A stretch of 64,000 nucleotides of DNA, from NCBI GenBank assembly GCA_028386065.3, contig JAKUCV010007447.1, positions 1 to 64,000 on the forward strand, in the 5' to 3' direction. The DNA comes from Turnera subulata (Eukaryota > Streptophyta > Magnoliopsida > Malpighiales > Passifloraceae). This document shows positions 1 through 9,656 of this stretch, one piece after another; the first letter of the stretch is position 1, and each line of letters opens with the position of its first letter. The notes under the pieces are model-generated. The model ran no database searches and had not been told where the DNA came from. It saw nothing but the letters and a program-made list of their open reading frames with translations. Both the position numbers and the translations under genes were made by a program.

Positions 1-182
1 ATCACTCCACTCATAAAGTAAAACCACTCACAAAACAGAATAAAACATCTAACAACCTATGATAACATTATTTAATTTGCATAATTGAAGCTCACTTTAC
101 CTAACACTTCCAAAAGTAGTAGGACCAACTTTACAGCTTGATCACACCAACACCTTAATTATTCTCCACTAACAGCTTGATC

Positions 183-743
183 TCAATAATCTAACAATTC
201 CTTTCTATATAGCTTCAACAACTCATCTGCACACTCATAACGATTTACATACTTATCCAGGAATACCGCATCTGTAAGTTTGAACACTCTAGGCGTGTAG
301 CATTTCTTCTCAATCAAATCTCTCGACAAGAGGAATTGAATGACAGAATCCCTGGGGATGAATCTCTTCTCCAAGCTCAGTCCAAAAAGAACTGGGTATT
401 GTGCAAAAACAGAAAGCCCCCAACCCAATTTGTTAACAACAAAATCCATCACAGCCGAGTTTTTCTCCTCAGAATGGCCCATAAACAGAGGACATTTCTT
501 AAACATCTCAAAGATCTCTTCCTCAGTTCAACCCCAGCTATTATACACATCAATCTTCTTGCTCCAATTGGATTGGCTGTGCCCTGCTTCGACTACCATC
601 GCCGTGACAAAATTCCTCTTCGAAGCATTAAAGCCCATTTCTTTCAATTCCTCCACAGTCTGTTTTAGCCAACCATAATTTCCCAATCTCTCAGGATACC
701 AAAGCAGTACATAAACAATATTTGAATAAGCTGATTCAAGCAA
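183..743 (-). pseudogene. mTERF pseudogene 1 (C-terminal fragment)
   Basis: This is the C-terminal half of an mTERF-family protein, a helical-repeat organelle nucleic-acid-binding family. It aligns well with the intact copies at 16315-17538 and 25939-27093, from the 'ELKEMGFN' helix to the end of the protein. It is broken by an in-frame TGA (near 530) where intact copies have the second Trp of 'SWGWTEEE', which splits the frame into 743-528 and 506-183. The N-terminal half is missing: similarity stops abruptly near 743. The same stop codon occurs in the mTERF fragment at 2141-2560, so the two are recent duplicates of an already dead copy. No function is expected. Confidence 0.85.
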
Positions 744-1225
744 AACTCAAAAACTAATCTAACAAAGGATGATTGCACAAGATAAAGGGCTAACCAACTA
801 CGGCACCCATTCCCCCACCTGCTTCTCAAACTCATAAAACCAAAAGATGAATAAGTAATGACGGGACCTCAATCCTACATACACCGAACATCATGCTTCC
901 TAAAAGTGATCAGGATAAAGTAAACCAAGCCTATTGCAGTGAAAATAACTCCCACCGAAAATATGTTATACTTTGAGATCGCATCACCAAAGCCATGACC
1001 CTAGTTTCATGTCAATTATCTTCATTTTCAATGTTTCAGGATATAGCCATCAACCAGCAACGTATAATTGACATCAGCAACCATATGACTTATTTTCTTG
1101 TAAGTAAGAGAAATTATAGATGAGAAATCAACAGCATCAAATCAAGTAGAATGAACAAGCCGAACGGTATGATAGCATCCATACAAAACTGGGTAGACAA
1201 GCAAAAGCGCAAGAGAAGTCTACCC
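744..1225. other. Intergenic, no gene seen
   Basis: AT-rich DNA between mTERF pseudogene 1 and the acidic-protein locus. I see no open frame of note, RNA gene or transposon ends. Confidence 0.5.
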
Positions 1226-1379
1226 TCAAGATAGTAAGAAGATAAGAGTGCGATAGAAGGCAGTCAAATAAGCATGGGACACAGGCCAAGCTAACATGAG
1301 ATGAGATTCATAAACAGTACGGAAGTGAAACAAGAATGTAAGGAACAGTACAACTATACAAAAAGGAAAAAAAAATGAA

Positions 1380-2009
1380 AAGAAAAGCAATTTTAATTCA
1401 AGGGAGGTTTCCATCTTAGTTGGATGTGGCAGCTTGTCCGGTGGCAATGGCTTTTCTAACTCGCTGAATTCAACGATTTTGGGATTAATGTTTTGTATTG
1501 CCGTGAAATACTCAACCTCCTCCCGATGGAAGGAGTACTTGAATTGATATGCTCGGCTCTGAGAGGAAGGATTGGCGGGATCCCTGACTCAAATTGAATG
1601 GCACAACAACACCGACCATCATGCCATCAAATTTCGTGGTAATGCCATATCGCTAACCAAAAAAAAAAAACATTAGCAATTAGTATATATATATATTTGT
1701 ATATGTATAAATATTAGACGGGAAGAAGAAGGGAAATACTCCATGCTCCCTGAGCTCTTGTATGTATTTGTGATAATTAGCCTTATCCTCCTCAGTTTCA
1801 AGCCAATCCAATTCATCGTCGCTCTTCTCTGTGTCGCTGCCCTTCTTTGTGTCTGATGATTCATCGTCTTTGCTCTCCGACTCCGGCCCCGAACCGATGT
1901 CTTGCTCCTCTGCTTGATGTTGCTTCTCGCTGTCGTCTCCCTCCTCTGCGTGTTTTCTCTTCTTAGTCTCGTCCATGGCAGTATCCATGACCGCCGAATC
2001 AAAGCTCAC
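1380..2009 (-). pseudogene. Unrecognised acidic protein gene, probably frameshifted
   Basis: The open frame starts at the ATG at 2009. It encodes a Lys/Arg patch, then a highly acidic Glu/Asp/Ser-rich stretch, then 'DELDWLETEEDKANY' and a helix ending '..QELREHG'. A plausible GT donor follows at 1739-1738, with an acceptor (pyrimidine tract, then TTAG) at 1653. This joins in phase to a 1652-1580 segment containing 'GITTKFDGMMVGVVVPFNL'. Just after that, the coding-like text continues in another frame (roughly 1580-1390, 'AYQFKYSFHREEVEYF..' and '..ELEKPLPPDKL'), as if one base were inserted near 1578. The layout vaguely recalls plant-specific acidic proteins with a cystatin-like tail, but I do not recognise the family. 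It could be a pseudogene, an assembly error, or a gene with one more short intron. Confidence 0.45.
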
Positions 2010-2140
2010 ATGACCTATTTATGATAGATCGATCAGTTTTTGTTGCGTTTCTGCCGGGCCCGGTTTATTTCTCCTCCAATGCGGGCGGAAGGCCCGTTTA
2101 CATTTAAGACCCTCTCGAACTCAAAAATACATGTAGGAAT

Positions 2141-2560
2141 TCTTCTCAATCAAATCTCTCGACAAGAGGAATTTAATGACAGAATCCCTGGGGATGATTC
2201 TCTTCTCCAAGCTCAGTCCAAAAAGAACTGGGTATTGTGCAAAAACAGAAAGCCCCCAACCCAATTTGTCAACAACAAAATCCATCACAGCCGAGTTTTT
2301 TTTCCTCAGACTGGCCCATGAACAGAGGACATTTCTTAAACATCTCAAAGATCTCTTCCTCAGTTCAACCCCAGCTATTATACACATCAATCTTCTTGCT
2401 CCAATTGGATTCGCTGTGCCCTGCTTTGACTACCATCGCCGTGACAAAATTCTTCCTCGAAGCATTAAAGCCCATTTCTTTCAATTCTTCCAGTCTGTTT
2501 TAGCCGACCATAATGTCCTAATCTCTAAAACGATGCTAACTGGGATATCGGAGCTACTAC
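2141..2560 (-). pseudogene. mTERF pseudogene 2, 3' part (split by LTR element)
   Basis: C-terminal mTERF coding text that is the downstream half of the copy beginning at 9656; the LTR retrotransposon 2561-9151 separates the halves. With one copy of the ACTAC target duplication removed, the reading frame runs through the insertion point into the 'SDIPVSI' motif seen in the intact copy at 25939-27093. Other damage includes a deletion of about 20 codons after that motif, a 2-base deletion before the 'ELKEMGFN' helix, and the same Trp-to-stop TGA as pseudogene 1. Similarity ends near 2141, before the last ~35 codons, where it abuts the upstream region of the acidic-protein locus. Confidence 0.85.
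2556..2560. repeat. Target-site duplication (left), ACTAC
   Basis: Five-base direct repeat immediately left of the LTR element. It is identical to 9152-9156 immediately right of it. Confidence 0.9.
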
Positions 2561-3488
2561 TGTTCGCGCACGAACAGCGAGCGACCCTCAACTCACCGAT
2601 TCGACTGTTTGAAGAGCCAAACTGATGACCAGATTCGACCGTTGAAAGGCCGAGCGGACGGTGTCGCGCGTCCTCGACTGGGTTTTGATGCTGACCTGCC
2701 GATCCGACCGATGAAAAGGCCAGACCGACAACCGAATCCGACCTTTGAATGAAGGGCCGAACGGACGAACGTCAAACGCCCTAAATCGGGTTTTGTGTTT
2801 TAGGTTTTCTAAGTTACACTAAACTAAGAAAGCATGATAATGATAAACTAATAAAAGGTAGAAATTGTTCTTTCATTGAGGAATTTTGCCATCCCGGTAC
2901 AAGTGTTATCCATAACCTTATATAGGTTATCCCAAAACAATTGATAAAATCATAAAACGCCTAAAAACCTTATTTCAAATTCTAAACACCACTTGGAGCG
3001 GGAATCCTCTAATCCCGACACCTTCCTTTTTAACTTTCAAATACGAAAAGAAATCATAGAAGATTGCGCAGGCTCTAACGATCTGTGGAATTTCCTGATC
3101 ACAAGTCAATCCTTGATTTGCCAATATCCAAACTCACGATTCAAATTCAAGTCCAAGGACCGATCCTTGACCAGCATAAAACATCGAACTTAGAAAGATA
3201 TCAATCCCAATCTAGCGCCCCTGTATAAGATATCGGGCTTAGTCCAATGAAAGACGAGTGACCCAAGGCACCGATCCTAGCCCGATGAATGACATCGGTC
3301 CTGGACCTGTGGATGACATCGGTCCTGGACCTGTGGATGACATCGGTCTTGGACCTGTGGATGACATCGGTCTTGGACCTGCGGATGACATCGGTCTTGG
3401 ACTTGTGGACGACACCCCTGGACCAGTAGTGGACATCGGTCTTGGACCAGACAAATGGGCCTTTACGATTTTGGTCTTGGTGTAAACA
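2561..3488 (-). repeat. 3' LTR (left copy)
   Basis: 928 bp, nearly identical to 8272-9151 (about a dozen substitutions by eye). It is 48 bp longer because it carries two more copies of a 24-bp unit (GATGACATCGGTCCTGGACC...) in the 3286-3400 region. Short open frames inside it recur in the other LTR and are not genes. Confidence 0.92.
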
Positions 3489-3507
3489 GTTGCCCCCCTC
3501 AGCCCTT
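3489..3507 (-). other. Polypurine tract
   Basis: On the minus strand, GGCTGAGGGGGGCAAC lies immediately before the 3' LTR. This is the normal place for the plus-strand primer. Confidence 0.6.
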
Positions 3508-3589
3508 TGATTGGAGACTATCGCAAATCGAAGGGATGATCCTTACCATCAGCCAAAATCGAAACACCAGGACCAGAAGTCAACTCAAA

Positions 3590-4400
3590 CGAACGACAAG
3601 GCAAGAGTCAACCCCCCGAACACCCCGTCGGTCATTTGGGAAGAAAGTCAACCCTATCGGTCAACCGAGCGACAAGTCAAACCTGCCGGTCAAAAGGCTA
3701 AAAAGTCAACCCCGTCGGTCAACCGGACAAAAAATCGACCTCGCCAGCCAATCGGGTAAAAAGTCAACTCAATCGGGCAACCGACCAAAAAAATCAAACC
3801 CGACGGTCAATCGGGTCAAAAGTCAACCCCGTCGGTCAACCGGGTTAAAAGCCAACCACACCGGTCAACATGACCAAAAGTTCAACTCCATCGGTCAACC
3901 AGGTCAAAAGTCAACCCCATCGGTCAACAGGGTCAAAAGGTCAACTTCATTGGTCAACCAGATCAAACGTCAACCCCATCGGTCAACAGGGTCAAAAGGT
4001 CAACTCTATCAGTCAACCAGATCAAAAGTCAATCCCATCGGTCAACAGGGTCAAAAGATCAACTCCATCGGTTAACCAGATCAAAAGTCAACCCAATCGG
4101 TCAATAGGGTCAAAAGGTCAACTCCATCGGTCAACCAGATCAAAAGTCAACCCCATCGGTCAACAAAGGTCAAAAGGTCAACTCCATCGGTCAACCAGAT
4201 CAAAAGTCAACCCCATCGGCCAACAAGGTCAAAAGATCAACTCCATCGGTCGACTAGATCAAAAGTCAACCCCATCGGTCAACATGGTCAAAAGGTCAAC
4301 TCCATCGGTCAACCAGATCAAAAAGTCAACCCATTCGGTCGACAGGGTCAAAAGCCAACCCCATCAGTCAACAGGACCGAAAGTCAACTCACAGGTCATG
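3590..4400. repeat. Minisatellite, ~30-bp units (AAAAGTCAACCCCATCGGTC..)
   Basis: About 25 imperfect head-to-tail copies of a 29-30 bp unit, in which AAAAGTCAACCCCATCGGTC and AAAAGGTCAACTCCATCGGTC variants often alternate (~59 bp higher-order unit). It lies just inside the 3' LTR of the retrotransposon. The plus-strand open frames across it (3455-4406) are a by-product of the repeat and lack coding features. Confidence 0.9.
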
Positions 4401-4589
4401 GAGTAGACAAAAGTCAACTCACAGGTCATGTAGTGAGCAAAAGTCAAACCACAGGTTAAGGGAACGATCTGCGACAACAATCAACCAACTTACCCAAAGA
4501 GACCACAAACGGCCTGCGACCCAGTCCAACCATCACCAACTGCTACTATCACCTCGCTCCACAGATCGGCAACTAGGCCGCCACCTATT

Positions 4590-5235
4590 TCACTCACAGA
4601 TCGACTGACCCATGCCACAGATCGATCCAAGTAGCAGCATGTCACAGATCGATCCAAGCAACGATTGATGACGAACGACCTATCACACCTCTTCACATGT
4701 TGGCAATTTTACTTCCCCACGAAAAAACAAAACCGCCACCTATTTCTTTGCAACCGACCCAAGCCACAAATCGATCCAAGTAGCAATAGCCCCAAACCCA
4801 CATATAGTAGTAAGTGAGCTCACATATCGACCTATGTCAGATGGGTCCACGTAGCAAGCCAATCTCACATATCGATCTATGTAGCAGTAAGTGACCTTAC
4901 AGATCGATCAACCTATGTCACAGATCGATCCATGTAGTAGTAGATGGCCTCATAGATCGATCAGCCTATATCACAGATCGATCCAGGTAGTAATAGATGG
5001 CCTTATGGATCGGTCAGCCTATGTCACAGATCGATCCAGGTAGTAATAGATGACGATCGGCCTATGTCACAGATCGATCCAGGTAGTAATAGATGACGAT
5101 CGGCCTATGTCACAGATCGATCCAGGTAGTAACTACCAATTTCACAGACCCATCTAGCATGGTAATGGCCTACATCAGGGATCGATCTATGTATGTATTA
5201 GTAAATGATTCCACAGATCGATCTATGGAGTAAGT
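4590..5235. repeat. Second minisatellite (CACAGATCGATCCA core, ~43-bp units)
   Basis: Imperfect repeats of a CACAGATCGATCCA core followed by GGTAGTAATAGATGAC-like spacers. The cleanest 43-bp units are at 5005-5130. The block is internal to the retrotransposon and non-coding. DNA between here and 6050 holds no open frame of note. Confidence 0.8.
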
Positions 5236-6051
5236 AATGGCCGCCATCACCTCCAAAGCTTATCTCCAAGAAACCATCTCCAAATCAAATTTCTCCATAA
5301 CCTCTCCCGTACCAATTACCTGAAGAAAATCATCGCCAAGATCATCAAAGGCAACTCCAAAATCACCTGTCGTGACTCTCTCCAAAGTCGTATCCTATAA
5401 AGGCGAGGTAAAAAACAAAAACGTCTTGTTCAAACAAGTCGTGGACAACCCCAACTTCTCACCGTCTTGTTTTGTAGTGGAAAGTGGCGATCTCCAATCT
5501 CCAACAGTCGATGGTAACTCAAAAATTAAACCACCAAGGGACAATCTCCAATCTCCAATAATCGCCACTAACCTCAAAACCATAGATCACTGCTTGTTGC
5601 GATGAAATGATGAGACCCAAATTTATAATGGCCGAAAACACATATGAACATTATTTTTCAAAACAACAACCGATGCCCATCGGTCTTCCCTTTTACTTTT
5701 ATGCCTCAATGACCGATACGGTCTAGAAACAACCACGACCGATCTCAATGGTCCTCTCTCTCCCTTCTTTCTCGGGAGTAAGACGAACGTTCTTCTACCA
5801 CCAATGTTGAACGTTTTCTTTTACAATGGCTTGCCTTCTTGCCACGTCCTACCAAACTTTTTTTTTTGCAGCAGGACGATTGTCCAAGCCAAAGATTTCC
5901 CGTAAAGGCCATCATCGGCCACAAACGGTTCAAATATTTCTTTTTTAAAAACAATTCACCTGTAACCTGCATTGGTTGTGAACAACAGTACCACCATCGT
6001 CACTCGAAACAAACTTGCACCAGCCAAACTCAGCCTAGAACGATCGTTCGG

Positions 6052-7512
6052 CTAAAACAAATCAGCCACGACGGATAGGAGCAAAGATCCGATCACGGTC
6101 AAAATTACCAAGCAACAACCTTTAGCATAAGAACAAGAATCCAAGTCGAGCTTTGCAGACAAACATACTATACAGATCCATATAAGTACCGTAACTCCAT
6201 TCCGCAAAGAGTAAGGGAACTGCTCACCCCATAAAGGTTGGACCTCTGTGTTCTCCAATATCATGAAATCGTCAGACTCTTCTTTTTCCTTGACATCTGC
6301 ATCCATAGAAAGTGTCTGGTCCGATCCTGCATCAAAAAAGATTGGCATCCTAAGATTCTTGGAAATCGGTGCCTTCACTGGTAGAGAGCCAAATTTTATG
6401 GTCTGCAGCATCTCCACATCTGCTTTGTTCACCTCAGAAAAAGCGTCATCCTTCTTGAGTTCGACCAAGTCGATAGACCTACGTTTAGGGACCCAAACCT
6501 TGGTTAGCGGCCGTGCACGGTGTGACTTGATCTCCTTTTTGATTGGACATTTGATCTCCGATTGCACCTGCTGCTTGGGCAGTGAACGCCCTTGGTTCGC
6601 TGGCCTCCTAGATCGTTCTGACAGCCTAGATGACTGCTGAATGCCCAGTCTTTTAGCTATCGGTCTTCTAGGGTCCGCAGCTTCACTCTGGATTGGCCTA
6701 GGCTTGGCCAATGGTCCTGCTATCCTCTTCAATGATGTCTGGTGGCTGACACATAGTTCCCTCCTCAGGTGCTGCATGCGTCTCTTCTGGGTCCTTGTAA
6801 GCCCAAACCGCTCAAAGCGAGCCTCTAAATCCCTTAAGTGTGCATGTGGGGAAATTGGTGTTCGTCGTTGTTGCTTCCTCGGCTGGTTCACATGCCAATT
6901 ATTGTCCTTAGGTGCTTGAGGCTTAATCATCTTAGACGCAGGCCAATAATCGACCATTTTAGACCGGAGTTGCACCTTAGGATCGATCCTCCTACATTGA
7001 GAACACCGTGTTACCTCATAGTTGACCTCCACTGCCTTGGCTTTGAGATTAGCACTGGGATCTGTAACCATGATCTGCGCCTTGGGAGTATTAAGTGGTT
7101 TTCTTTTGGCATTGCTGGCCCCACGAACCTGCAAATTACGACCATTTGGAATGGCCTTTCGGTTCTGGACACTGGGAATGGCCTTCCATCCTTTAGTAGT
7201 GGCTAGGTGACAATTGATGATGGCCTTCTGGTTCTGGCCACTGGGAATGGCCTTCCAGCCTTTAGTAGTGGCTTGGTGACCATCGGTGGTGGCCTTTCGG
7301 TCCTGGCCACCAAGCATTGTTTGTTGGTTCTTCTTACCGGGAATGACCTGACGACCTCGGCAACCAGCAATACTCTGTAGATCATGGCCTTCACCTTGCA
7401 AAGTCGATGATGACGATTTTTCTTTACGAAGGCCTGGATCTGTGCTGCCCCTCTGGTGGGAAGGTTTTTCCTTGTCATCATTAGAATCTGGATGGCCAAG
7501 ATGATCATCCAT
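6052..7512 (-). CDS. Retrotransposon ORF2, basic repeat-containing protein (486 aa)
   Basis: A 486-codon frame inside the LTR element. Residues 1-60 are polar. Residues ~70-126 contain imperfect repeats of about 23 aa built on 'ATTKGWKAIP' (81-90 and 104-113). The centre is strongly basic, with a Cys-x2-Cys pair ('CSQC') and a 'LTRTQKRRMQHLRRE' segment. The last ~50 residues are hydrophobic. The 'TQKRR.Q.LR' text recalls the linker before protease in some plant Ty3 polyproteins, but no protease or RT follows. A gag-related nucleic-acid-binding role is the simplest inference; I cannot assign a family. The start codon overlaps the ORF1 stop (TAATG at 7514-7510), which suggests reinitiation or a shared transcript. 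It is a transposon gene, not a host gene. Confidence 0.55.
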   Translation of the reverse strand: MDDHLGHPDSNDDKEKPSHQRGSTDPGLRKEKSSSSTLQGEGHDLQSIAGCRGRQVIPGKKNQQTMLGGQDRKATTDGHQATTKGWKAIPSGQNQKAIINCHLATTKGWKAIPSVQNRKAIPNGRNLQVRGASNAKRKPLNTPKAQIMVTDPSANLKAKAVEVNYEVTRCSQCRRIDPKVQLRSKMVDYWPASKMIKPQAPKDNNWHVNQPRKQQRRTPISPHAHLRDLEARFERFGLTRTQKRRMQHLRRELCVSHQTSLKRIAGPLAKPRPIQSEAADPRRPIAKRLGIQQSSRLSERSRRPANQGRSLPKQQVQSEIKCPIKKEIKSHRARPLTKVWVPKRRSIDLVELKKDDAFSEVNKADVEMLQTIKFGSLPVKAPISKNLRMPIFFDAGSDQTLSMDADVKEKEESDDFMILENTEVQPLWGEQFPYSLRNGVTVLIWICIVCLSAKLDLDSCSYAKGCCLVILTVIGSLLLSVVADLF

Positions 7513-8282
7513 TAGTTGATCCTCCTCGGGGTACTCATCGAAGCATGGTTGATCATCATCCTCACCAAGATGATCATGGCTAGACCGATGTGAGTCAAGG
7601 TCAGACTGGTCGTCACCAGACCAATACCGGTTAAGGCCCTGCCCCCTTGTTCTGACGTGCCTTGGAGGCTATGGTCGTGGTGAACATCCTTTTCAATAAA
7701 GGACTTTCCTTCTTGTGAGCCCTGCACATCGATCTCTGATGGAACTTTATGAGTTTCCTGCGATAAAATCTTGCCATTAGCATATAATTGGTCAAAAAGT
7801 TCAATGGCATCAAAGATATCAAATATGTTTGGCGGAAGACCCGGCCTTGTACTATCAACATGCAGCTTGTCGATGAAGGAGTCTTTCTCTGCTTTGATCT
7901 TTTTGACGTTCTCCTCATCTTGGTAACCATGATTGACGTGTACATCTTCTACACTTTCAGTGATCGATGAGTATACTTCGTTCACGATATACTCCATCGG
8001 TCGTGCACCAAACAACTTTTCAGCTTGAACGTCCTTTATTAGAACATTCATCCCCCTACCAAGCTCATCGTATAAGTACTGCTCCTCTTTACAAACCTGG
8101 TCATATTGAGAAGACAACGATTGTGCTTGTTGGGAATTACCACGACGCTTGGAAAGTGCCTCCTTTTCCATCAAGAGTTGTGAAAATTGGCCACGGATGA
8201 TGGCCACAGACTCCATTAGGAACTGGATTGTTGGTGAGAACATGATGTGTCCCACCGAGCGTGCCAAAAACTGTTCGCGCAC
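7512..8282 (-). CDS. Retrotransposon ORF1, unrecognised (up to 256 aa)
   Basis: First open frame downstream of the 5' LTR (8272-9151) and primer-binding site. The longest frame begins inside the LTR. A more likely start is the Met of 'MFSPTIQFLMES' (codon ~14), just past the primer-binding site. The N-terminal half is rich in Gln, Glu, Lys and Leu, compatible with a helical or coiled segment. The middle has acidic runs, and the C-terminus has His/Asp-rich text followed by a short hydrophobic stretch. There is no zinc knuckle and no recognisable gag domain. The stop shares a base with the ORF2 start (TAATG). The gag-like role is inferred only from position. Confidence 0.5.
   Translation of the reverse strand: MREQFLARSVGHIMFSPTIQFLMESVAIIRGQFSQLLMEKEALSKRRGNSQQAQSLSSQYDQVCKEEQYLYDELGRGMNVLIKDVQAEKLFGARPMEYIVNEVYSSITESVEDVHVNHGYQDEENVKKIKAEKDSFIDKLHVDSTRPGLPPNIFDIFDAIELFDQLYANGKILSQETHKVPSEIDVQGSQEGKSFIEKDVHHDHSLQGTSEQGGRALTGIGLVTTSLTLTHIGLAMIILVRMMINHASMSTPRRIN
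8252..8271 (-). other. Primer-binding-site-like segment
   Basis: Directly inside the 5' LTR on the minus strand: a short G/T spacer, then TTTGGCACGCTCGGTGGG, which has the TGG start expected of a tRNA 3'-end complement. The specific tRNA was not determined. Confidence 0.55.
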
Positions 8283-9151
8283 GAACAGCGAGCGACCCTC
8301 AACTCATCGATTCGACTGTTTGAAGAGCCAAACCGATGACCAGATTCGACCGTTGAAAGGCCGAACGGACGGTGTCGCGCGTCCTGGACTGGGTTTTGAT
8401 GCTGACCTGCCGATCCGACCGATGAAAAGGCCAGACCGACAACCGAATCCGACCTTTGAATGAAGGGCCGAACGGACAAACGTCAAACGCCCTAAATCGG
8501 GTTTTGTGTTTTAGGTTTTCTAAGTTACACTAAACTAAGAAAGCATGATAATGATAAACTAATAAAAGGTAGAAATTGTTCTTTCATTGAGGAATTTTGC
8601 CATCCCGGTACAAGTATTATCCATAACCTTATATAGGTTATCCTAAAACAATTGATAAAATCATAAAACGCCTAAAAACCTTATTTCAAATTCTAAACAC
8701 CACTTAGTGCGGGAATCCTCTAATCCCGACACCTTCCTTTTTAACTTTCAAATACGAAAAGAAATCATAGAAGATTGCGCAGGCTCTAACGATCTGTGGA
8801 ATTTCCTGATCACAAGTCAATCCTTGATTTGCCAATATCCAAACTCACGATTCAAATTCAAGTCCAAGAACCGATCCTTGACCAGCATAAAACATCGAAC
8901 TTAGAAAGATATCAATCCCAATCTAGCGCCCCTGTATAAGATATCGGGCTTAGTCCAATGAAAGACGAGTGGCCCAAGGCACCGATCCTAGCCCGATGAA
9001 TGACATCGGTCCTGGACCTGTGGATGACATCGGTCTTGGACCTGCGGATGACATCGGTCTTGGACCTGTGGACGACACCCCTGGACCAGTAGTGGACATC
9101 GGTCTTGGACCAGACAAATGAGCCTTTACGATTTTGGTCTTGGTGTAAACA
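8272..9151 (-). repeat. 5' LTR (right copy)
   Basis: 880 bp partner of 2561-3488 in the same orientation, with the TG...CA termini of LTRs. Low divergence from its partner implies a recent insertion. Confidence 0.92.
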
Positions 9152-9156
9152 ACTAC
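9152..9156. repeat. Target-site duplication (right), ACTAC
   Basis: Identical to 2556-2560. The pair proves that the two mTERF halves were contiguous before insertion. Confidence 0.9.
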
Positions 9157-9656
9157 AACGACTGAAAATTGTGTTCACACCGCGTTTAAGAACAGCTATG
9201 ACCTCTTCATCGGAATTAACCACATCCTTAACGCAGTTAAAAACAGGGATTACGTAGTTTTCCAAGCTTCTCTTAAGAATTCTAGGATTACTAATCAATA
9301 TATCGACAACATACCCATACCCAAGAACCCTTGGCCCTCTTTTCACCAGTTTGGAGATATCAGAAACCATATGTCTTCAACAAGTTTATAACAAACTCGG
9401 GTTTCTCATGGCTTTTAAAGCGGAGATATTTAGAAGCCCTTAAAGCAGATTCTGGATTGAACCCAAATCTGTTGGTGAGGTAAGAGGCTGCAAACGGGTT
9501 TTCAATTGAACTGGTTGAGATGCACTGGATAGAATTGCAATAGATTTGAAGGTAATTCAGTTTGTGGGTTTGTGAAATTTTTGGGGTTTTATAACTACTC
9601 TTCAACTGGAACTGAAACATTCGTCGAAACATGAGAGTAGTTGAATGAGGATTCAT
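9152..9656 (-). pseudogene. mTERF pseudogene 2, 5' part (split by LTR element)
   Basis: Begins at an ATG at 9656 ('MNPHSTTLMF..', the same N-terminus as the sister copies, probably an organelle-targeting region). It continues through 'SYLTNRFGFNPESALRASKYL' and 'DISKLVKRGPRVLGYG'. Besides the LTR insertion it has a 7-base deletion that removes the 'SQA' region of 'YGFSQADIS' (frameshift near 9365), and a deletion of about 20 codons after 'VLGYG'. It was therefore probably already non-functional or decaying when the element landed. The 3' half is at 2141-2560. Confidence 0.85.

Larger units (their letters stand above)
2561..9151 (-). mobile_element. Complete non-autonomous LTR retrotransposon (LARD-like, Tat/Ogre-type ends)
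   Basis: Two near-identical long terminal repeats (2561-3488 and 8272-9151) flank a 4.8 kb interior, and the whole is bounded by perfect ACTAC duplications. Orientation is minus. Next to the right LTR, at about 8252-8271, a primer-binding-site-like segment reads TTTGGCACGCTCGGTGGG on the minus strand. Next to the left LTR (3489-3507) is a purine-rich tract, GAGGGGGG, just before TGTTTACA. On the minus strand each LTR starts TGTTTACACC and ends CGCGAACA. The interior holds two long minus-strand frames and two minisatellite blocks. I see no protease, reverse transcriptase, RNase H or integrase motifs. The 'GGGGGCAAC/TGTTTACACC' junction is typical of Tat-lineage Ty3 elements from general knowledge; the lineage call is inference. 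Confidence 0.9.

Noticed and set aside
2561..2576. Near-palindromic LTR terminus TGTTCGCGCACGAACA as a regulatory operator
   Set aside because: Imperfect, and explained by the inverted TG..CA ends required for integration.
2593..2775. 60-codon frame repeated at 8304-8486
   Set aside because: Identical because both lie in the LTRs; no coding evidence.
3455..4406. Long plus-strand open frames (206 and 178 codons) across 3455-4406
   Set aside because: They arise from the ~30-bp minisatellite, which has few stop codons in these frames. There is no domain, and they run antisense to the element.
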